A DNA stretch of 60,613 nt from a virus: IMG/VR virus record IMGVR_UViG_3300021962_000111, positions 1-60,613 of that record. The stretch is one strand, 5' to 3'. The translations under genes were made by a program, and so were the position numbers. The notes beneath the pieces were generated by a model. The model was not told the origin of the DNA and made no database searches. It worked only from the letters and a program-made list of their open reading frames with translations. Position 1 is the first letter of the stretch. Each line of letters starts with the position of its first letter. Positions 46,008 through 54,731 of the stretch are shown piece by piece.

Positions 46008-47378
46008 TTACTCGCTTAGATCTAAGTTCAAACCGTTTTTCACAATTTCAGCAGTGATGCTATGTTTATCATACTTTATTGTGTGTTTCAAAGCTGTTAT
46101 TATATAGGGACCTGAAAGATAAGGATCTAATACTGTTCCCTCATCATCTTCAGTTGTTTTGGATCTCGGTGACAAATATTTAAGATTAATTAATTGTCCC
46201 ACTTCAATATCTGTTCTTCCAGGAATATTTATTGTGAATTTAAAATGATCTAACCCACTTAAATATGACTTTCTGTATTGTATTCTGTCTGTGTAAAACT
46301 CTGCTGGATGACCGTTTGGTAATTCGCTATTGTCTGTAGTACCGTAATCGGTGTACAAGTTTGTGTTGAATACAACAAACTCTGTGTGCATCATCGGATT
46401 ACCACGAACATCATCAGGGATAGGTATTCCCTCTGAGGTTCTCACAAAAGCTTTGGCCTGATCCACAAAGTCAAAAGTAGATTCTGTCAATTTTTTTGTT
46501 GTTAAATCATATCCACGAATAGCATTTGCAAAGTAACCTGTCATTGTGCCTTCGATAATGTCAACCGTTTTAGGCATTTGAAATGAATCAATTTTAGTAA
46601 ATGCTGGAGGTAAAACATTTCCTGTATATTTTAACCCATCTGCTCTACGTGGAAATGTTTCCTCTACAGGCTCATACACATATTCATCAAGCATTCCAAA
46701 CTTTTGCCCTTTTTCGATTAGAGCCTCTACACTACTAAAATAAAATCCTTTATTAGACTCGAAAAACAGATAGTCGGACCCCTGCAATTTTCCTCCCCTA
46801 ACTCTTTTAGATATGAAATTCATATTTTTAAAAGGAGACCAAAAATTAGAAGTATATTTTATCTTACTTGAATGAGGAGAGTCCGATATATACAAAGGAG
46901 TTTTTCTACCTGGATCATCAAACCTTCTGTCAAGTGAAATATAATCTTGATATACTGACGCAGCTACTTCATCAGTATTGCCTTTTAAACTACCATTAAC
47001 AGTTATTTGTAAGTCAGAATATCCTTCAACAGAAATTAGCTGTAGTGTGTAATAACTTTGAGTATCGTTATTATTAAATCTATCTGTTACTGAATAAACT
47101 CTAAATTGCTTTTCAATAATATTAGCAGGCGCATCAACATATGTAGGTGTTCTAAACTTTATTACTACCAGTTCGTTTCCTCTGATTGGAAAGTTTGAAA
47201 CAAGATCTATACCGTCTGATATTAACATTTTGGCTGTTAAACAGTTAGCAAAAATATCCTCATACAGGATAAATTCAACCATAAAGGTTTTTAGATCTAA
47301 TACGTTACTGTCACTATTTACCAGAAGAATATCATCAAAGGTAATCTGACCAGCACCTGTTAAAATTTCGTTATCCAC
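46008..47378 (-). CDS. Baseplate hub protein, gp27-like
   Basis: 456 aa. AGQITFDDILLVNSDSNVLD, FPIRGNELVVIKFRTP and the VYSVTDRFNNNDTQSYYTLQ region are those of the gp27-type hub proteins of marine T4-like phages. Later INIPGRTDIEVGQLINLKYL and SGPYIITALKHTIKYDKHSI are the usual C-terminal beta-domain elements. It forms a trimer under the tube; adjacent to gp5 and gp53. Confidence 0.88.
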   Translation of the reverse strand: MDNEILTGAGQITFDDILLVNSDSNVLDLKTFMVEFILYEDIFANCLTAKMLISDGIDLVSNFPIRGNELVVIKFRTPTYVDAPANIIEKQFRVYSVTDRFNNNDTQSYYTLQLISVEGYSDLQITVNGSLKGNTDEVAASVYQDYISLDRRFDDPGRKTPLYISDSPHSSKIKYTSNFWSPFKNMNFISKRVRGGKLQGSDYLFFESNKGFYFSSVEALIEKGQKFGMLDEYVYEPVEETFPRRADGLKYTGNVLPPAFTKIDSFQMPKTVDIIEGTMTGYFANAIRGYDLTTKKLTESTFDFVDQAKAFVRTSEGIPIPDDVRGNPMMHTEFVVFNTNLYTDYGTTDNSELPNGHPAEFYTDRIQYRKSYLSGLDHFKFTINIPGRTDIEVGQLINLKYLSPRSKTTEDDEGTVLDPYLSGPYIITALKHTIKYDKHSITAEIVKNGLNLDLSE

Positions 47379-47379
47379 A

Positions 47380-47889
47380 CTACCTCACCAGACGTCTATA
47401 TATTTTAACAAAATCTCCAATGAATTTATTTTTTATCAAATAAATATGTCTTTTAGATTCATTAAGGTCTATTTCATAATCCATGTTTGTAACAGCGCTG
47501 TGAGTTCCTGCTGTTAATTTAGCAGCATCATAATCTACTACAAGTTCAGGGTTGCTACCAGTTATCATATAATGATGGACTGCTGATTCATTTCCTGCAC
47601 CGTATTTTGTTTTAACGTATTCTGTCAACGCAACTGAAGATTTTGGCCACTCCTCGTATGGATTGATTATATTATTAACCAGTAAGATTGTCCAGTGATA
47701 TAATGGCGTACCATATACTCTGTTAGATAGATGTTCAGGTGTTTCCCCGTCATCTAAATAATAAGCATCCATGTTTAAATTACTTACGTTACCACTTCTA
47801 AAACCAGTTCTAACAAAAATATCTCTTACTGCAATATTTTTATTTTGAGGAGTAGTGTAAATTAATGTCGGTAGATATTTAAAATACAT
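47380..47889 (-). CDS. gp53: Baseplate wedge protein gp53
   Basis: 169 aa. DDGETPEHLSNRVYGTPLYH then WTILLVNNIINPYEEWPKS is the gp53/LysM-like signature. Holds wedges together and to the hub. One-base spacing to gp27-like and overlap with gp48. Confidence 0.95.
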   Translation of the reverse strand: MYFKYLPTLIYTTPQNKNIAVRDIFVRTGFRSGNVSNLNMDAYYLDDGETPEHLSNRVYGTPLYHWTILLVNNIINPYEEWPKSSVALTEYVKTKYGAGNESAVHHYMITGSNPELVVDYDAAKLTAGTHSAVTNMDYEIDLNESKRHIYLIKNKFIGDFVKIYRRLVR

Positions 47890-49190
47890 TATCTGCTTGT
47901 CCTATAGCTATCAGTAATACCGCCTTCTTTTCTAACCAACATCTCAAGTTCAGTAAATTGCAATCTCATACTAATTTGAGATGGGCCGCCTGGCTTACTA
48001 ATAAATGTTGTAAAGTCTGCACCGCCATATGATACATCCATATTAGTCAGCGCACAAGAAGAAATTTGATTGACGTACTCGTTACGTTGATCTTTGTACA
48101 TATATTCGATGTTAAACTCTGAAGGGTAAATCATAATAGTTTTGCCTTCAGCGAGTTCTGGGTGCATATGGTATTTAAATAACTGAATAATATTCATCAC
48201 ATCTTCAAATTCTGTGTCATTCTTCGGTGCAAAAATATAATTAAAAGCAAATGATCTAAAATCCATTTGTTCAAAAAGCTGTTCTCTAAATGGATTCAAA
48301 GTCGTCTTAGTTGATACATCAAAAACATCACCGAAACTTCCGCCGCCGAGTTGAGATGGCAAATTTGCAGCTCCTTGTATAACACTTCTTGCCATGGCGT
48401 TTGCAGTGTTGTTGTTTCCTGCAAGAGTATTTTTAACAATCCCCAACAAGTCATCTGAAGATTCCGGCATAGGAATGTTGCCGTTAAGGATTCCTCCACC
48501 AAATGTACCTAATGAAGTATTTTGCCATTTAGCCCCGTATGATACAGTAGGCGGAGCTGCAATGTGTAACTGTATTGTATTAAGAAGACGTATAGTTTCA
48601 TTTGCCTGGATAACTGCTTCACCAATGTTTTCTGCTATTTCATAGCCACCATAGGCAGTTGCAACACCTACAGCTGTTCTTAAAGCAGGAGAACCGGTAC
48701 CAGCTGTTATAAAGTTTGCAACAGCTTTACCTGCTTTGAATCCCGCATAAACACCGGCAGCTTTAAATAAAGAACCGAGGATATCAATTTGTTCTCCAGT
48801 TGCCCTGCTTTCGTCTCCTACTTGCTCTTTTCTTTGTCTGTCAGCTTGTGACCATTCTCCAAAACCACCCAGGAGATTATCTAAATCTTTTTGAAACTTG
48901 GCCTCACTTCCAACTGAGCTTCTTTCTCTCGCATTAATATAAAATATAATACTGTGCGGTTGTTCCGGATTCTCTCCAATATCTTGAGGATACCTAAAAC
49001 TTAGGTTCGTCAACAAATTGTCTACTTTGTGAGTATTTGCTGCGGTGCTATCTTCTGCAGGAGAAGTTTCAGGTTCAGCTGCGGCTACAGCTGGCTGCTG
49101 TTGTGCAGCGACCTCTTGTCGCTGTTCTTCCCGGCGAGCTCTTCTCCGTGCGCCAGCAGGTAATGTTGATTGCTCGTCATCATCAGCCAT
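47889..49190 (-). CDS. gp48: Baseplate tube cap protein gp48
   Basis: 433 aa. Residues 1-55 are a low-complexity Ala/Gln/Glu-rich extension. The C-terminal half (MDFRSFAFNYIFAPKNDTEF, LFKYHMHPELAEGKTIMIYP, FNIEYMYKDQRNEYVNQISS) matches gp48, which caps the tube with gp54. A small hydrophobic stretch (about 150-180) is present. First gene of the minus-strand baseplate cluster, preceded by a late promoter at 49233-49240. Confidence 0.9.
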   Translation of the reverse strand: MADDDEQSTLPAGARRRARREEQRQEVAAQQQPAVAAAEPETSPAEDSTAANTHKVDNLLTNLSFRYPQDIGENPEQPHSIIFYINARERSSVGSEAKFQKDLDNLLGGFGEWSQADRQRKEQVGDESRATGEQIDILGSLFKAAGVYAGFKAGKAVANFITAGTGSPALRTAVGVATAYGGYEIAENIGEAVIQANETIRLLNTIQLHIAAPPTVSYGAKWQNTSLGTFGGGILNGNIPMPESSDDLLGIVKNTLAGNNNTANAMARSVIQGAANLPSQLGGGSFGDVFDVSTKTTLNPFREQLFEQMDFRSFAFNYIFAPKNDTEFEDVMNIIQLFKYHMHPELAEGKTIMIYPSEFNIEYMYKDQRNEYVNQISSCALTNMDVSYGGADFTTFISKPGGPSQISMRLQFTELEMLVRKEGGITDSYRTSR

Positions 49191-49203
49191 TTTTTTTAAC
49201 CTC

Positions 49204-49211
49204 TATAAATA
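49204..49211 (+). promoter_or_regulatory. Late promoter of gp4
   Basis: Exact TATAAATA on the plus strand, 39 bases before the gp4 ATG, overlapping in space with the divergent promoter at 49233-49240. Confidence 0.8.
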
Positions 49212-49232
49212 ACCTTTAATATGGGTTTACAT

Positions 49233-49240
49233 TATTTATA
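49233..49240 (-). promoter_or_regulatory. Late promoter of gp48
   Basis: Exact TATAAATA on the minus strand, 42 bases before the gp48 ATG. The initiation sites of this and the gp4 promoter cross over each other. Confidence 0.8.
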
Positions 49241-49250
49241 ACAGGAACTT

Positions 49251-49697
49251 ATGACATATACCAAAGACTTACATCAAGGAAGGTTTAGGCCTCGTAATCC
49301 AGCAAAGTATAAGGGAGACATAACAAACATTATTTATCGTTCCGGCTATGAATTAAAATTTATGAATTGGTGTGATCTCAATGATTCGGTGACCGAATGG
49401 GGAAGTGAAGAAATTGTTATACCTTATCGTTCACCATTAGACAATAGATATCATAGATATTTTGTTGACTTTTATGTTAAAGTATGTAATAATAATATAA
49501 CTGAAATGTATCTTGTAGAGGTAAAACCTTATCGGTTTACACAAGAACCTAAGATCCCAAAACGTCGGACTAAAAGGTTTATAAATGAAGTAAAGCAATG
49601 GGGAGTTAATCTCGCCAAATGGGAAGCGGCTGAAGAATTTTGTAAAGACCGCAAGTGGAAATTCAAGATTATAACTGAAAAAGAATTAAAATTATGA
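49251..49697 (+). CDS. gp4: Head completion protein gp4 (nuclease-like)
   Basis: 148 aa, T4 gp4 size. IYRSGYELKFMNWCDLNDSV, EEIVIPYRSPLDNRYHRYFV and the acidic-His DFYV followed by LVEVKPYRFTQEP resemble a TnsA/PD-(D/E)XK endonuclease core (D..E-x-K). It finishes heads before tail joining. The GAACTT sequence upstream is a weak ribosome-binding site. The stop overlaps the radical SAM gene start by four bases (ATGA). Confidence 0.93.
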   Translation: MTYTKDLHQGRFRPRNPAKYKGDITNIIYRSGYELKFMNWCDLNDSVTEWGSEEIVIPYRSPLDNRYHRYFVDFYVKVCNNNITEMYLVEVKPYRFTQEPKIPKRRTKRFINEVKQWGVNLAKWEAAEEFCKDRKWKFKIITEKELKL

Positions 49698-50662
49698 AAT
49701 TAGAGCGTGTTGTTTTAGAAGTTGCGGGTGGTTGTAACTATTCATGTGCTATGTGTCCTCATTCAGATCCAGGAAGAGGTAAAGAATGGACTCGTATCAT
49801 GCCATTAGATATGTTTGAAGATATCCTTGATCAAATAGTAGGTAAGTACGGAACCCCTGTAATCAATCTCGAAGGCAGTGGCGAACCTACAATGAACAAA
49901 CGTCTGCCTCTGTACGTAGAAGCAGTAACAAAACGTGGCCTCAAATCATTCATGTATTCTAATGGCAGTTTTCTTCGTGGTCAGTTTATGCAGGATGTTG
50001 TTGATGCAGGATTAGATTTCATGCGTTTCAGTTTCATAGGCTACAATAGAGAGATGTACAAGAAGTGGATGAGCATGGATAACTTTGACATGGTCACCGA
50101 AAATGCTATCAAGTTGAAAGAGTATATTAAAGAGTCGGGCAGTAGTTGTGAAGTAAGTTCCTATCATCTTATTCTTAACAACAATCAGATTGAGTTTGAA
50201 GTAGAAGAATACAGACGTAATGTTATTAACAAAATAGGCACTATCGGTTACATTTGGAAGATGCACAATTGGAGCGGTAACTACAAACCTGAATACGGCA
50301 GAGAAACAGATAAACGTAGAACGTGTGGTCGCCCTTTCGCACCAGAGCTGACTGTACGTGCAGGCGGTAACAACGGGCAAACAGCAGCAGTAACACCGTG
50401 CTGTCAAACTCTCGGTCCTCCCAATGAAGCAAAAAGTGTACTCGGTCATTTCTCAGAGCAATCCTTTGAAGAAATATACTTTGGTGAAAAGTATGAGGAG
50501 TTACGTAGACTACACAAAGAAAAACGCTTTGATGAGATTGATTATTGTAAAAACTGTGACTTCTTATATGAAAACCCAGAAGTTTTAGTGTGGAGTAATG
50601 CTCCAGAAGCTAAAACTGATTATATGTTAGGAACTAACTTTTCTCTAAAGGATTACCAGTAA
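49694..50662 (+). CDS. Radical SAM / SPASM-type enzyme
   Basis: 322 aa. The 4Fe-4S cluster motif CNYSCAMC (Cys14, Cys18, Cys21) is CxxxCxxC; NLEGSGEPTMN (58-68) is the GGEP-like SAM motif; a TIM-barrel pattern follows; the C-terminus has a SPASM-like Cys set (Cys211; Cys236-237; Cys285 and Cys288). Such enzymes modify peptides, cofactors or nucleic acids. It is translationally coupled to gp4 and flanked by tail genes, an odd place for an enzyme. It needs host iron-sulphur supply. Substrate unknown. All key cysteines are present, so it is probably active. Confidence 0.9.
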   Translation: MKLERVVLEVAGGCNYSCAMCPHSDPGRGKEWTRIMPLDMFEDILDQIVGKYGTPVINLEGSGEPTMNKRLPLYVEAVTKRGLKSFMYSNGSFLRGQFMQDVVDAGLDFMRFSFIGYNREMYKKWMSMDNFDMVTENAIKLKEYIKESGSSCEVSSYHLILNNNQIEFEVEEYRRNVINKIGTIGYIWKMHNWSGNYKPEYGRETDKRRTCGRPFAPELTVRAGGNNGQTAAVTPCCQTLGPPNEAKSVLGHFSEQSFEEIYFGEKYEELRRLHKEKRFDEIDYCKNCDFLYENPEVLVWSNAPEAKTDYMLGTNFSLKDYQ

Positions 50663-50667
50663 ACCAT

Positions 50668-50675
50668 TATAAATA
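50668..50675 (+). promoter_or_regulatory. TATAAATA six bases before the next gene
   Basis: Exact octamer inside the ACCAT-TATAAATA-ATGGT inverted repeat (50663-50680). Ends five bases before the ATG, so a transcript from it would be leaderless. Confidence 0.5.
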
Positions 50676-50680
50676 ATGGT

Positions 50681-51256
50681 ATGGCTAATCCATTCCAAGA
50701 CATACGAGCCAAAGCTGGCGAGCAAGACCGTTCATTCAGATGGTACCAAGATGCTGTCCGAAAAATGGCTAACGGTATCAATACGTTTGCTGAAGTGTCT
50801 CGTACAGACATAGGAAGTTTTACAAGCAAGTTAGAACCCGGTAATATGTATATGTTTCAATACGATCCTAAGTATAAAGAAACATTACCATATTATGACA
50901 GGTTCCCTCTTTGTCTACCCTTTGACGATATTAGCGGGGGTTTCGTAGGCATAAACTTTCACTATCTACCTTATTTAAGAAGGGCCCAGCTTCTTGGTAA
51001 TCTAATGGACTTTACAGATAGAGCATTAACTGAAAAAAGTAAAATTGAAATCAGTTGGAGTTTGTTAAAAAACTTTGGTAGATTTCCGGAAGTAAAACCT
51101 TCAGTAAAAAAATATCTATACAGTCAAGTACAAAGCAGATTTGTAAAAATAGAACCTGAGCATTGGAAAGCCTCTATCTTTTTGCCAACACATGATTTTG
51201 CAAAAGCAACCCAAGATAAAGTTTATAGAGACAGCAGAGACAAAATAAATGGCTAA
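50681..51256 (+). CDS. Conserved T4-like virion protein, unknown function
   Basis: 191 aa. EPGNMYMFQYDPKYKETLPY then YDRFPLCLPF and GGFVGINFHYLPYLRRAQLL are a conserved block seen in marine T4-like phages, often next to tail completion genes. Role not assigned; it could be a tail-terminator partner. Overlaps the tail tube-like gene by eight bases. Confidence 0.83.
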   Translation: MANPFQDIRAKAGEQDRSFRWYQDAVRKMANGINTFAEVSRTDIGSFTSKLEPGNMYMFQYDPKYKETLPYYDRFPLCLPFDDISGGFVGINFHYLPYLRRAQLLGNLMDFTDRALTEKSKIEISWSLLKNFGRFPEVKPSVKKYLYSQVQSRFVKIEPEHWKASIFLPTHDFAKATQDKVYRDSRDKING

Positions 51257-51878
51257 GTCCTACTTTAACAATAAAAATTTTTCAGCATTTATAGCTTCAA
51301 ACGCCCCGCAAAGAAGCGATAGGTTTGAAGTGCTAATAACAATACCTGATATACTAAGAGATGCTTATCCAGGAACAGGCAGTCAAACCATCAGCTTGAT
51401 GTGTGAAGAGGCTCAGTTACCAGGATACAGTGCAACAAATGTTCCTGTAAAAATAGGCGCATGGACAGAATTTAGAAATCAAAATCTTGAATTTTTAACT
51501 CAAGATGTGGTATTTACTTTTGTATCAGACGACAGCCTCGCTATTCGAGGACTATTTGAAAAGTGGATTGAATTAACAGTAAGTCCCGTATCAAAAGAAA
51601 TAGAATTTCCTGTATTGATACAAAAAAATATAATAGTACGAGCTTTAGATAGGCAAGATAATGTAAGGGCAGAATATCTTTTACTCGATTGTACCCCTAA
51701 ACTTATCAATATCAATCAGTTATCTTGGAGTAACACATCTTTGATGAGAATATCTGTTTCATTTTCAGCGAGAAAGTGGGTAAGACTTGGCCTCGAAGGT
51801 GCAGTAACAGATGAATTAAAAGAAAAATTGAGATCAACGGGATTACTTAATAGATTATTTAATGCAATTTTTGATTAG
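51249..51878 (+). CDS. Tail tube-like protein (gp54-like/gp19 fold)
   Basis: 209 aa. APQRSDRFEVLITIPDILRD, EEAQLPGYSATNVPVKIGAW and the C-terminal SLMRISVSFSARKWVRLGLE share pattern and length with gp19/gp54 tube proteins. With gp48 it would start tube polymerisation. T4 gp54 is longer (320), so assignment is by fold and context. Confidence 0.82.
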   Translation: MAKSYFNNKNFSAFIASNAPQRSDRFEVLITIPDILRDAYPGTGSQTISLMCEEAQLPGYSATNVPVKIGAWTEFRNQNLEFLTQDVVFTFVSDDSLAIRGLFEKWIELTVSPVSKEIEFPVLIQKNIIVRALDRQDNVRAEYLLLDCTPKLININQLSWSNTSLMRISVSFSARKWVRLGLEGAVTDELKEKLRSTGLLNRLFNAIFD

Positions 51879-51894
51879 AATATAGGAGATTATA

Positions 51895-52587
51895 ATGAAG
51901 TTACCTACAGTGGTGGTACCGGAGTTTGAAATAGAGGTACCCGGAATGAAAGAGGCTTTAAAGTTTAGGCCTTTTTTAGTGAAAGAAAATAAAATATTAA
52001 CACTTGCGCTTGAAGGCGGAGAAGTGATAGATCAGGTTAGAGCTGTACAGCAGGTTATTTCTAATTGTTGTATAACAGAAATTGCTGTAGATACTTTACC
52101 GTTGTATCAGTTACAGTGGATATTTATAAAATTGAAAAGTAAATCAGTAGGAGACGTTCAATCATATATATTGACCTGTGGTAAGTGCGAAAACAAAATA
52201 AACTACGATATGGATATAAACGATTTTAAGGTTTACGGAAATGTTGAAGAATCTAAGAAAAAAATAGAAATTACTGAAGAAGCGGGAATTGTTTTTAAAT
52301 ACCCATCAGCGCTCAAACAGGCCAACAGTGCAAATGAAAAAGATGAAGACCTAATATATTCCTGCATTGAGTACATTTATAATGACCAAGAAGTTATTTA
52401 CAAAGATGATATAACAAAAGAAGAATTAACAGAATGGATTGATAATTTACCTGTTACAATGACAGAAAAAATAGGTGAGTTTTTTGTTGATATGCCGTTG
52501 TTAGGACACCGGTTAGAATATAAATGCAATGAGTGTGGCAACAATAACATTACAGCTATAAATGGTTATGAGCATTTTTTCGTTTAA
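51895..52587 (+). CDS. gp26: Baseplate hub protein gp26 with zinc ribbon
   Basis: 230 aa. ELKFRPFLVKENKILTLALE-like start (residues 22-40) is typical of T4-like gp26. A zinc-binding ribbon is formed by Cys95/Cys98 (LTCGKCE) and Cys211/Cys214 (YKCNECG). It ends GYEHFFV with the slippery T TTT TTC heptamer six bases before the stop. Good AGGAG ribosome-binding site. Sits directly upstream of the gp51-like frame and the tape measure. Confidence 0.92.
   Translation: MKLPTVVVPEFEIEVPGMKEALKFRPFLVKENKILTLALEGGEVIDQVRAVQQVISNCCITEIAVDTLPLYQLQWIFIKLKSKSVGDVQSYILTCGKCENKINYDMDINDFKVYGNVEESKKKIEITEEAGIVFKYPSALKQANSANEKDEDLIYSCIEYIYNDQEVIYKDDITKEELTEWIDNLPVTMTEKIGEFFVDMPLLGHRLEYKCNECGNNNITAINGYEHFFV
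52575..52581 (+). promoter_or_regulatory. Candidate -1 frameshift site
   Basis: T TTT TTC in the gp26 reading frame (codons CAT TTT TTC GTT TAA). A -1 slip enters the open frame that encodes the gp51-like domain to 52766 and gives a 290-residue gp26-gp51-like fusion. A weak TTTCT/AGAAA hairpin lies at 52591-52611. Confidence 0.55.
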
Positions 52588-52766
52588 CTCTTTCTCAGGA
52601 TTCGTTAGAAAATTATTATAAAACGAATTTCTTATTAATGCAAGAACATCAATGGGGTTTGAGTGAAATAGAAAATATGATGCCCTGGGAAAGAGAGATA
52701 TATGTAGCAATGTTAGTACAACACCTAAAGAAAAAGGCTGAAAAACAAAAAGAGCAAAATAGATGA
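52582..52766 (+). CDS. gp51-like frame, probably made by frameshift
   Basis: Open frame from 52572 to the stop at 52764-52766, overlapping the gp26 end. Encodes RLTLSQDSLENYYKTNFLLM then QEHQWGLSEIENMMPWEREI and a Lys/Gln-rich tail; SEIENMMPWERDIY-type segments are typical of gp51-like hub assembly proteins of marine T4-like phages. The only ATG, at 52638, would truncate the conserved part and has no ribosome-binding site, so -1 frameshift expression is the more likely route. Stop overlaps the tape measure ATG (ATGA). Confidence 0.62.
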
Positions 52767-54691
52767 AAATAGAAGGTAGAAACATATTAGATGAAGGATT
52801 TGGCCCCTCCAATATAAGAAATGAAAAGGGACGATTCGGCAACAAGGAAAATGTAGCCAATTTATCAAATATGATAAGACAGGGCGCAGGCGAAGGGTTC
52901 GCTGCTATCGGTGCAAAACAATCTGCTATTTCGAGAGGTGCGGGTGTAGTTGCTCAAAACATGGGCAGCAATACTTTAGAAGTCCAGCGTATATTAGAAT
53001 CTACAAATGATGCAACAAAAGAAGAATTTAAGAAACTAACAGAGTTAATGGCAAATCGAATAGGTGCAACAGGAAAGGCACAAGAAAAAGCCTTGAAAGA
53101 TATTGCTGTACAAATGGAAAAGATAAAAATTGTTGCGGGTGAAGAAGGCGAAAACATTTCTAAAGCTCTTGGTTTTGACGAAGCAAATAAGCAAATGCAA
53201 GGAAGTGCTTTTTCTGCTGTTGCTAAAGCTACTGTTGTAGATCCGGTTAAAGATTTCTTTGGATACGGTCCTAAAAATAATAAAGGATTCTTAGGAGACA
53301 AAGGTATAGGTAAACCCTTTGCAGTAATGAGAGCCCGTAGAAATTTCAATGCTAAAGAGCAGGCAGCGCAAAACCTTGCAGAAGATTCACAAAGCGCTGC
53401 ATTAAAATCTATGGGTGGTGGATTAGATGTAGAAAACAATTCTGTTCCTGAATTGTTGCAAGAATCAAAAGTCATATTAGAAGAAATTAGAGACGGACAA
53501 AACACCGGTTCTGGTCCTATGTTTGGTCCTATGGGTTTTGGTGGGTTATTCACTGCTTTACTGCCTTTAGCAAAACTTGCAGGAATAGCAGTTGCTATAG
53601 CTTCTTTATTGGCAGTTGCTAAATTAATAGCAGATGCTATTCCGGGTATTGAGATGACAGACGTTATCAATGCGGAATCCAACGCGTTAAGGGGGATGGA
53701 CGCTGCAAGGAATCCCCCGGATACCAATGCTGCCCCGGATACCAATGGTGTAACTTCTGCTATTGATGATACAACAAAAGTTTTGAGTGAGGCTGAATTC
53801 GTGGGTCCGTCAAAGCCCCCTTCAATTATGAACCGAGTTGTGAGCGCAGGAAGTGATCTGATTAGCGGCGCAAAAGGTATGGTAGGCAAGGGTTTAGATT
53901 TCCTGGGGAGTAACAAAGTGTCAGGAACATTGACCGGCGTACAAGTAGCTATGGATTTGCGCGAACAATATAATACTATTGAAGAAGCAAATGCTGCTTT
54001 AGAAATGGGCGAAATAACACCAGAAGAACACCAACTCGTTGTTGATGATATACGAAACACCACCACTGGAAGATTAAGTGGCACAGCTTTAGGTACTGCT
54101 GGTGCAATCATCGCCGGCGCCGCGACCTCTGTAGCTGTCGGTGGTATTGCTGCGCCCATAGCTGCCGCGGCAGCTGTTGGTGTTGGTCTTTACAAAGCAG
54201 GTGAAGCTATCGGTGATTCTTTTGTCACAACCCCCGAGGAAGCAGCATTTGACGAAGCTAAAGAAAAAGGTTTGTATGACGAAAACTTGTTTTCAAAAAG
54301 TACGATAAACGAAGATCTGTTAGCAGAAGAAACAAACCCTCGGATATTAAAAGCAATTATAGATGATGCTGATTTGACTGAAGAAGACATGAAAAAGGTT
54401 CAAGCAAGACTTTTTGAGATTCAAAATCCTTCTATGGATGTGTCTTCTTTAGAAAGCACAACACAAACTTCAGCAGACAGTATAGACACAATGCCTATTC
54501 CTACAGGAGATGCTGTTGAACACACCACTGCCTTGGCATCAAACACCAACACCCAAGCTCCTGTAGTCAATAATGTGACTAACAATAACAATAATAGTTC
54601 AAGTAGCAATGCTACTAATGTGTTTAGTCAGCCCCTGAGAAATGATAATAATAGTTGGAGTTTATATTCAACACAGAGAGTCTTAGGATAA
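52763..54691 (+). CDS. gp29: Tape measure protein (gp29-like by position)
   Basis: 642 aa; T4 gp29 is about 590. N-terminal and middle regions are helical with coiled-coil character; two hydrophobic helices (about residues 258-295, LLPLAKLAGIAVAIASLLAV; about 445-485, AAPIAAAAAVGVGLYKAGEA) resemble the pore-forming segments of tape measures. The C-terminus (NNVTNNNNNSSSSNATNVFS) is Asn/Ser-rich. Follows gp26 and gp51-like genes as expected for a tape measure next to its chaperones. Ends at a bidirectional terminator. Confidence 0.83.
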   Translation: MKIEGRNILDEGFGPSNIRNEKGRFGNKENVANLSNMIRQGAGEGFAAIGAKQSAISRGAGVVAQNMGSNTLEVQRILESTNDATKEEFKKLTELMANRIGATGKAQEKALKDIAVQMEKIKIVAGEEGENISKALGFDEANKQMQGSAFSAVAKATVVDPVKDFFGYGPKNNKGFLGDKGIGKPFAVMRARRNFNAKEQAAQNLAEDSQSAALKSMGGGLDVENNSVPELLQESKVILEEIRDGQNTGSGPMFGPMGFGGLFTALLPLAKLAGIAVAIASLLAVAKLIADAIPGIEMTDVINAESNALRGMDAARNPPDTNAAPDTNGVTSAIDDTTKVLSEAEFVGPSKPPSIMNRVVSAGSDLISGAKGMVGKGLDFLGSNKVSGTLTGVQVAMDLREQYNTIEEANAALEMGEITPEEHQLVVDDIRNTTTGRLSGTALGTAGAIIAGAATSVAVGGIAAPIAAAAAVGVGLYKAGEAIGDSFVTTPEEAAFDEAKEKGLYDENLFSKSTINEDLLAEETNPRILKAIIDDADLTEEDMKKVQARLFEIQNPSMDVSSLESTTQTSADSIDTMPIPTGDAVEHTTALASNTNTQAPVVNNVTNNNNNSSSSNATNVFSQPLRNDNNSWSLYSTQRVLG

Positions 54692-54692
54692 A

Positions 54693-54718
54693 AAAAAGGG
54701 GGCCTAAGCCCCCTTTTT
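54693..54718. terminator. Bidirectional terminator between tape measure and gp32
   Basis: Perfect stem AAAAAGGGGGC/GCCCCCTTTTT with loop CTAA; T-runs on both strands stop both converging transcripts. Confidence 0.95.
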
Positions 54719-54731
54719 GTCTGACTAACTA

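Noticed and set aside
50012-50449. 145-residue open frame on the minus strand opposite the radical SAM gene
   Set aside because: Antisense shadow without a ribosome-binding site; Cys/Thr-rich composition mirrors the sense gene.
52122-52133. TATTTATA inside gp26 as a late promoter
   Set aside because: On the wrong strand for gp26 neighbours, with no minus-strand gene downstream.
52568-52621. ATG at 52568 as a start for the gp51-like protein
   Set aside because: That frame stops after 17 codons and is not the frame with gp51-like residues.
52954-54159. Long 401-residue open frame on the minus strand opposite the tape measure
   Set aside because: Antisense shadow of the tape-measure gene; composition Pro/Ser/Ala-rich, no homology pattern, no ribosome-binding site.
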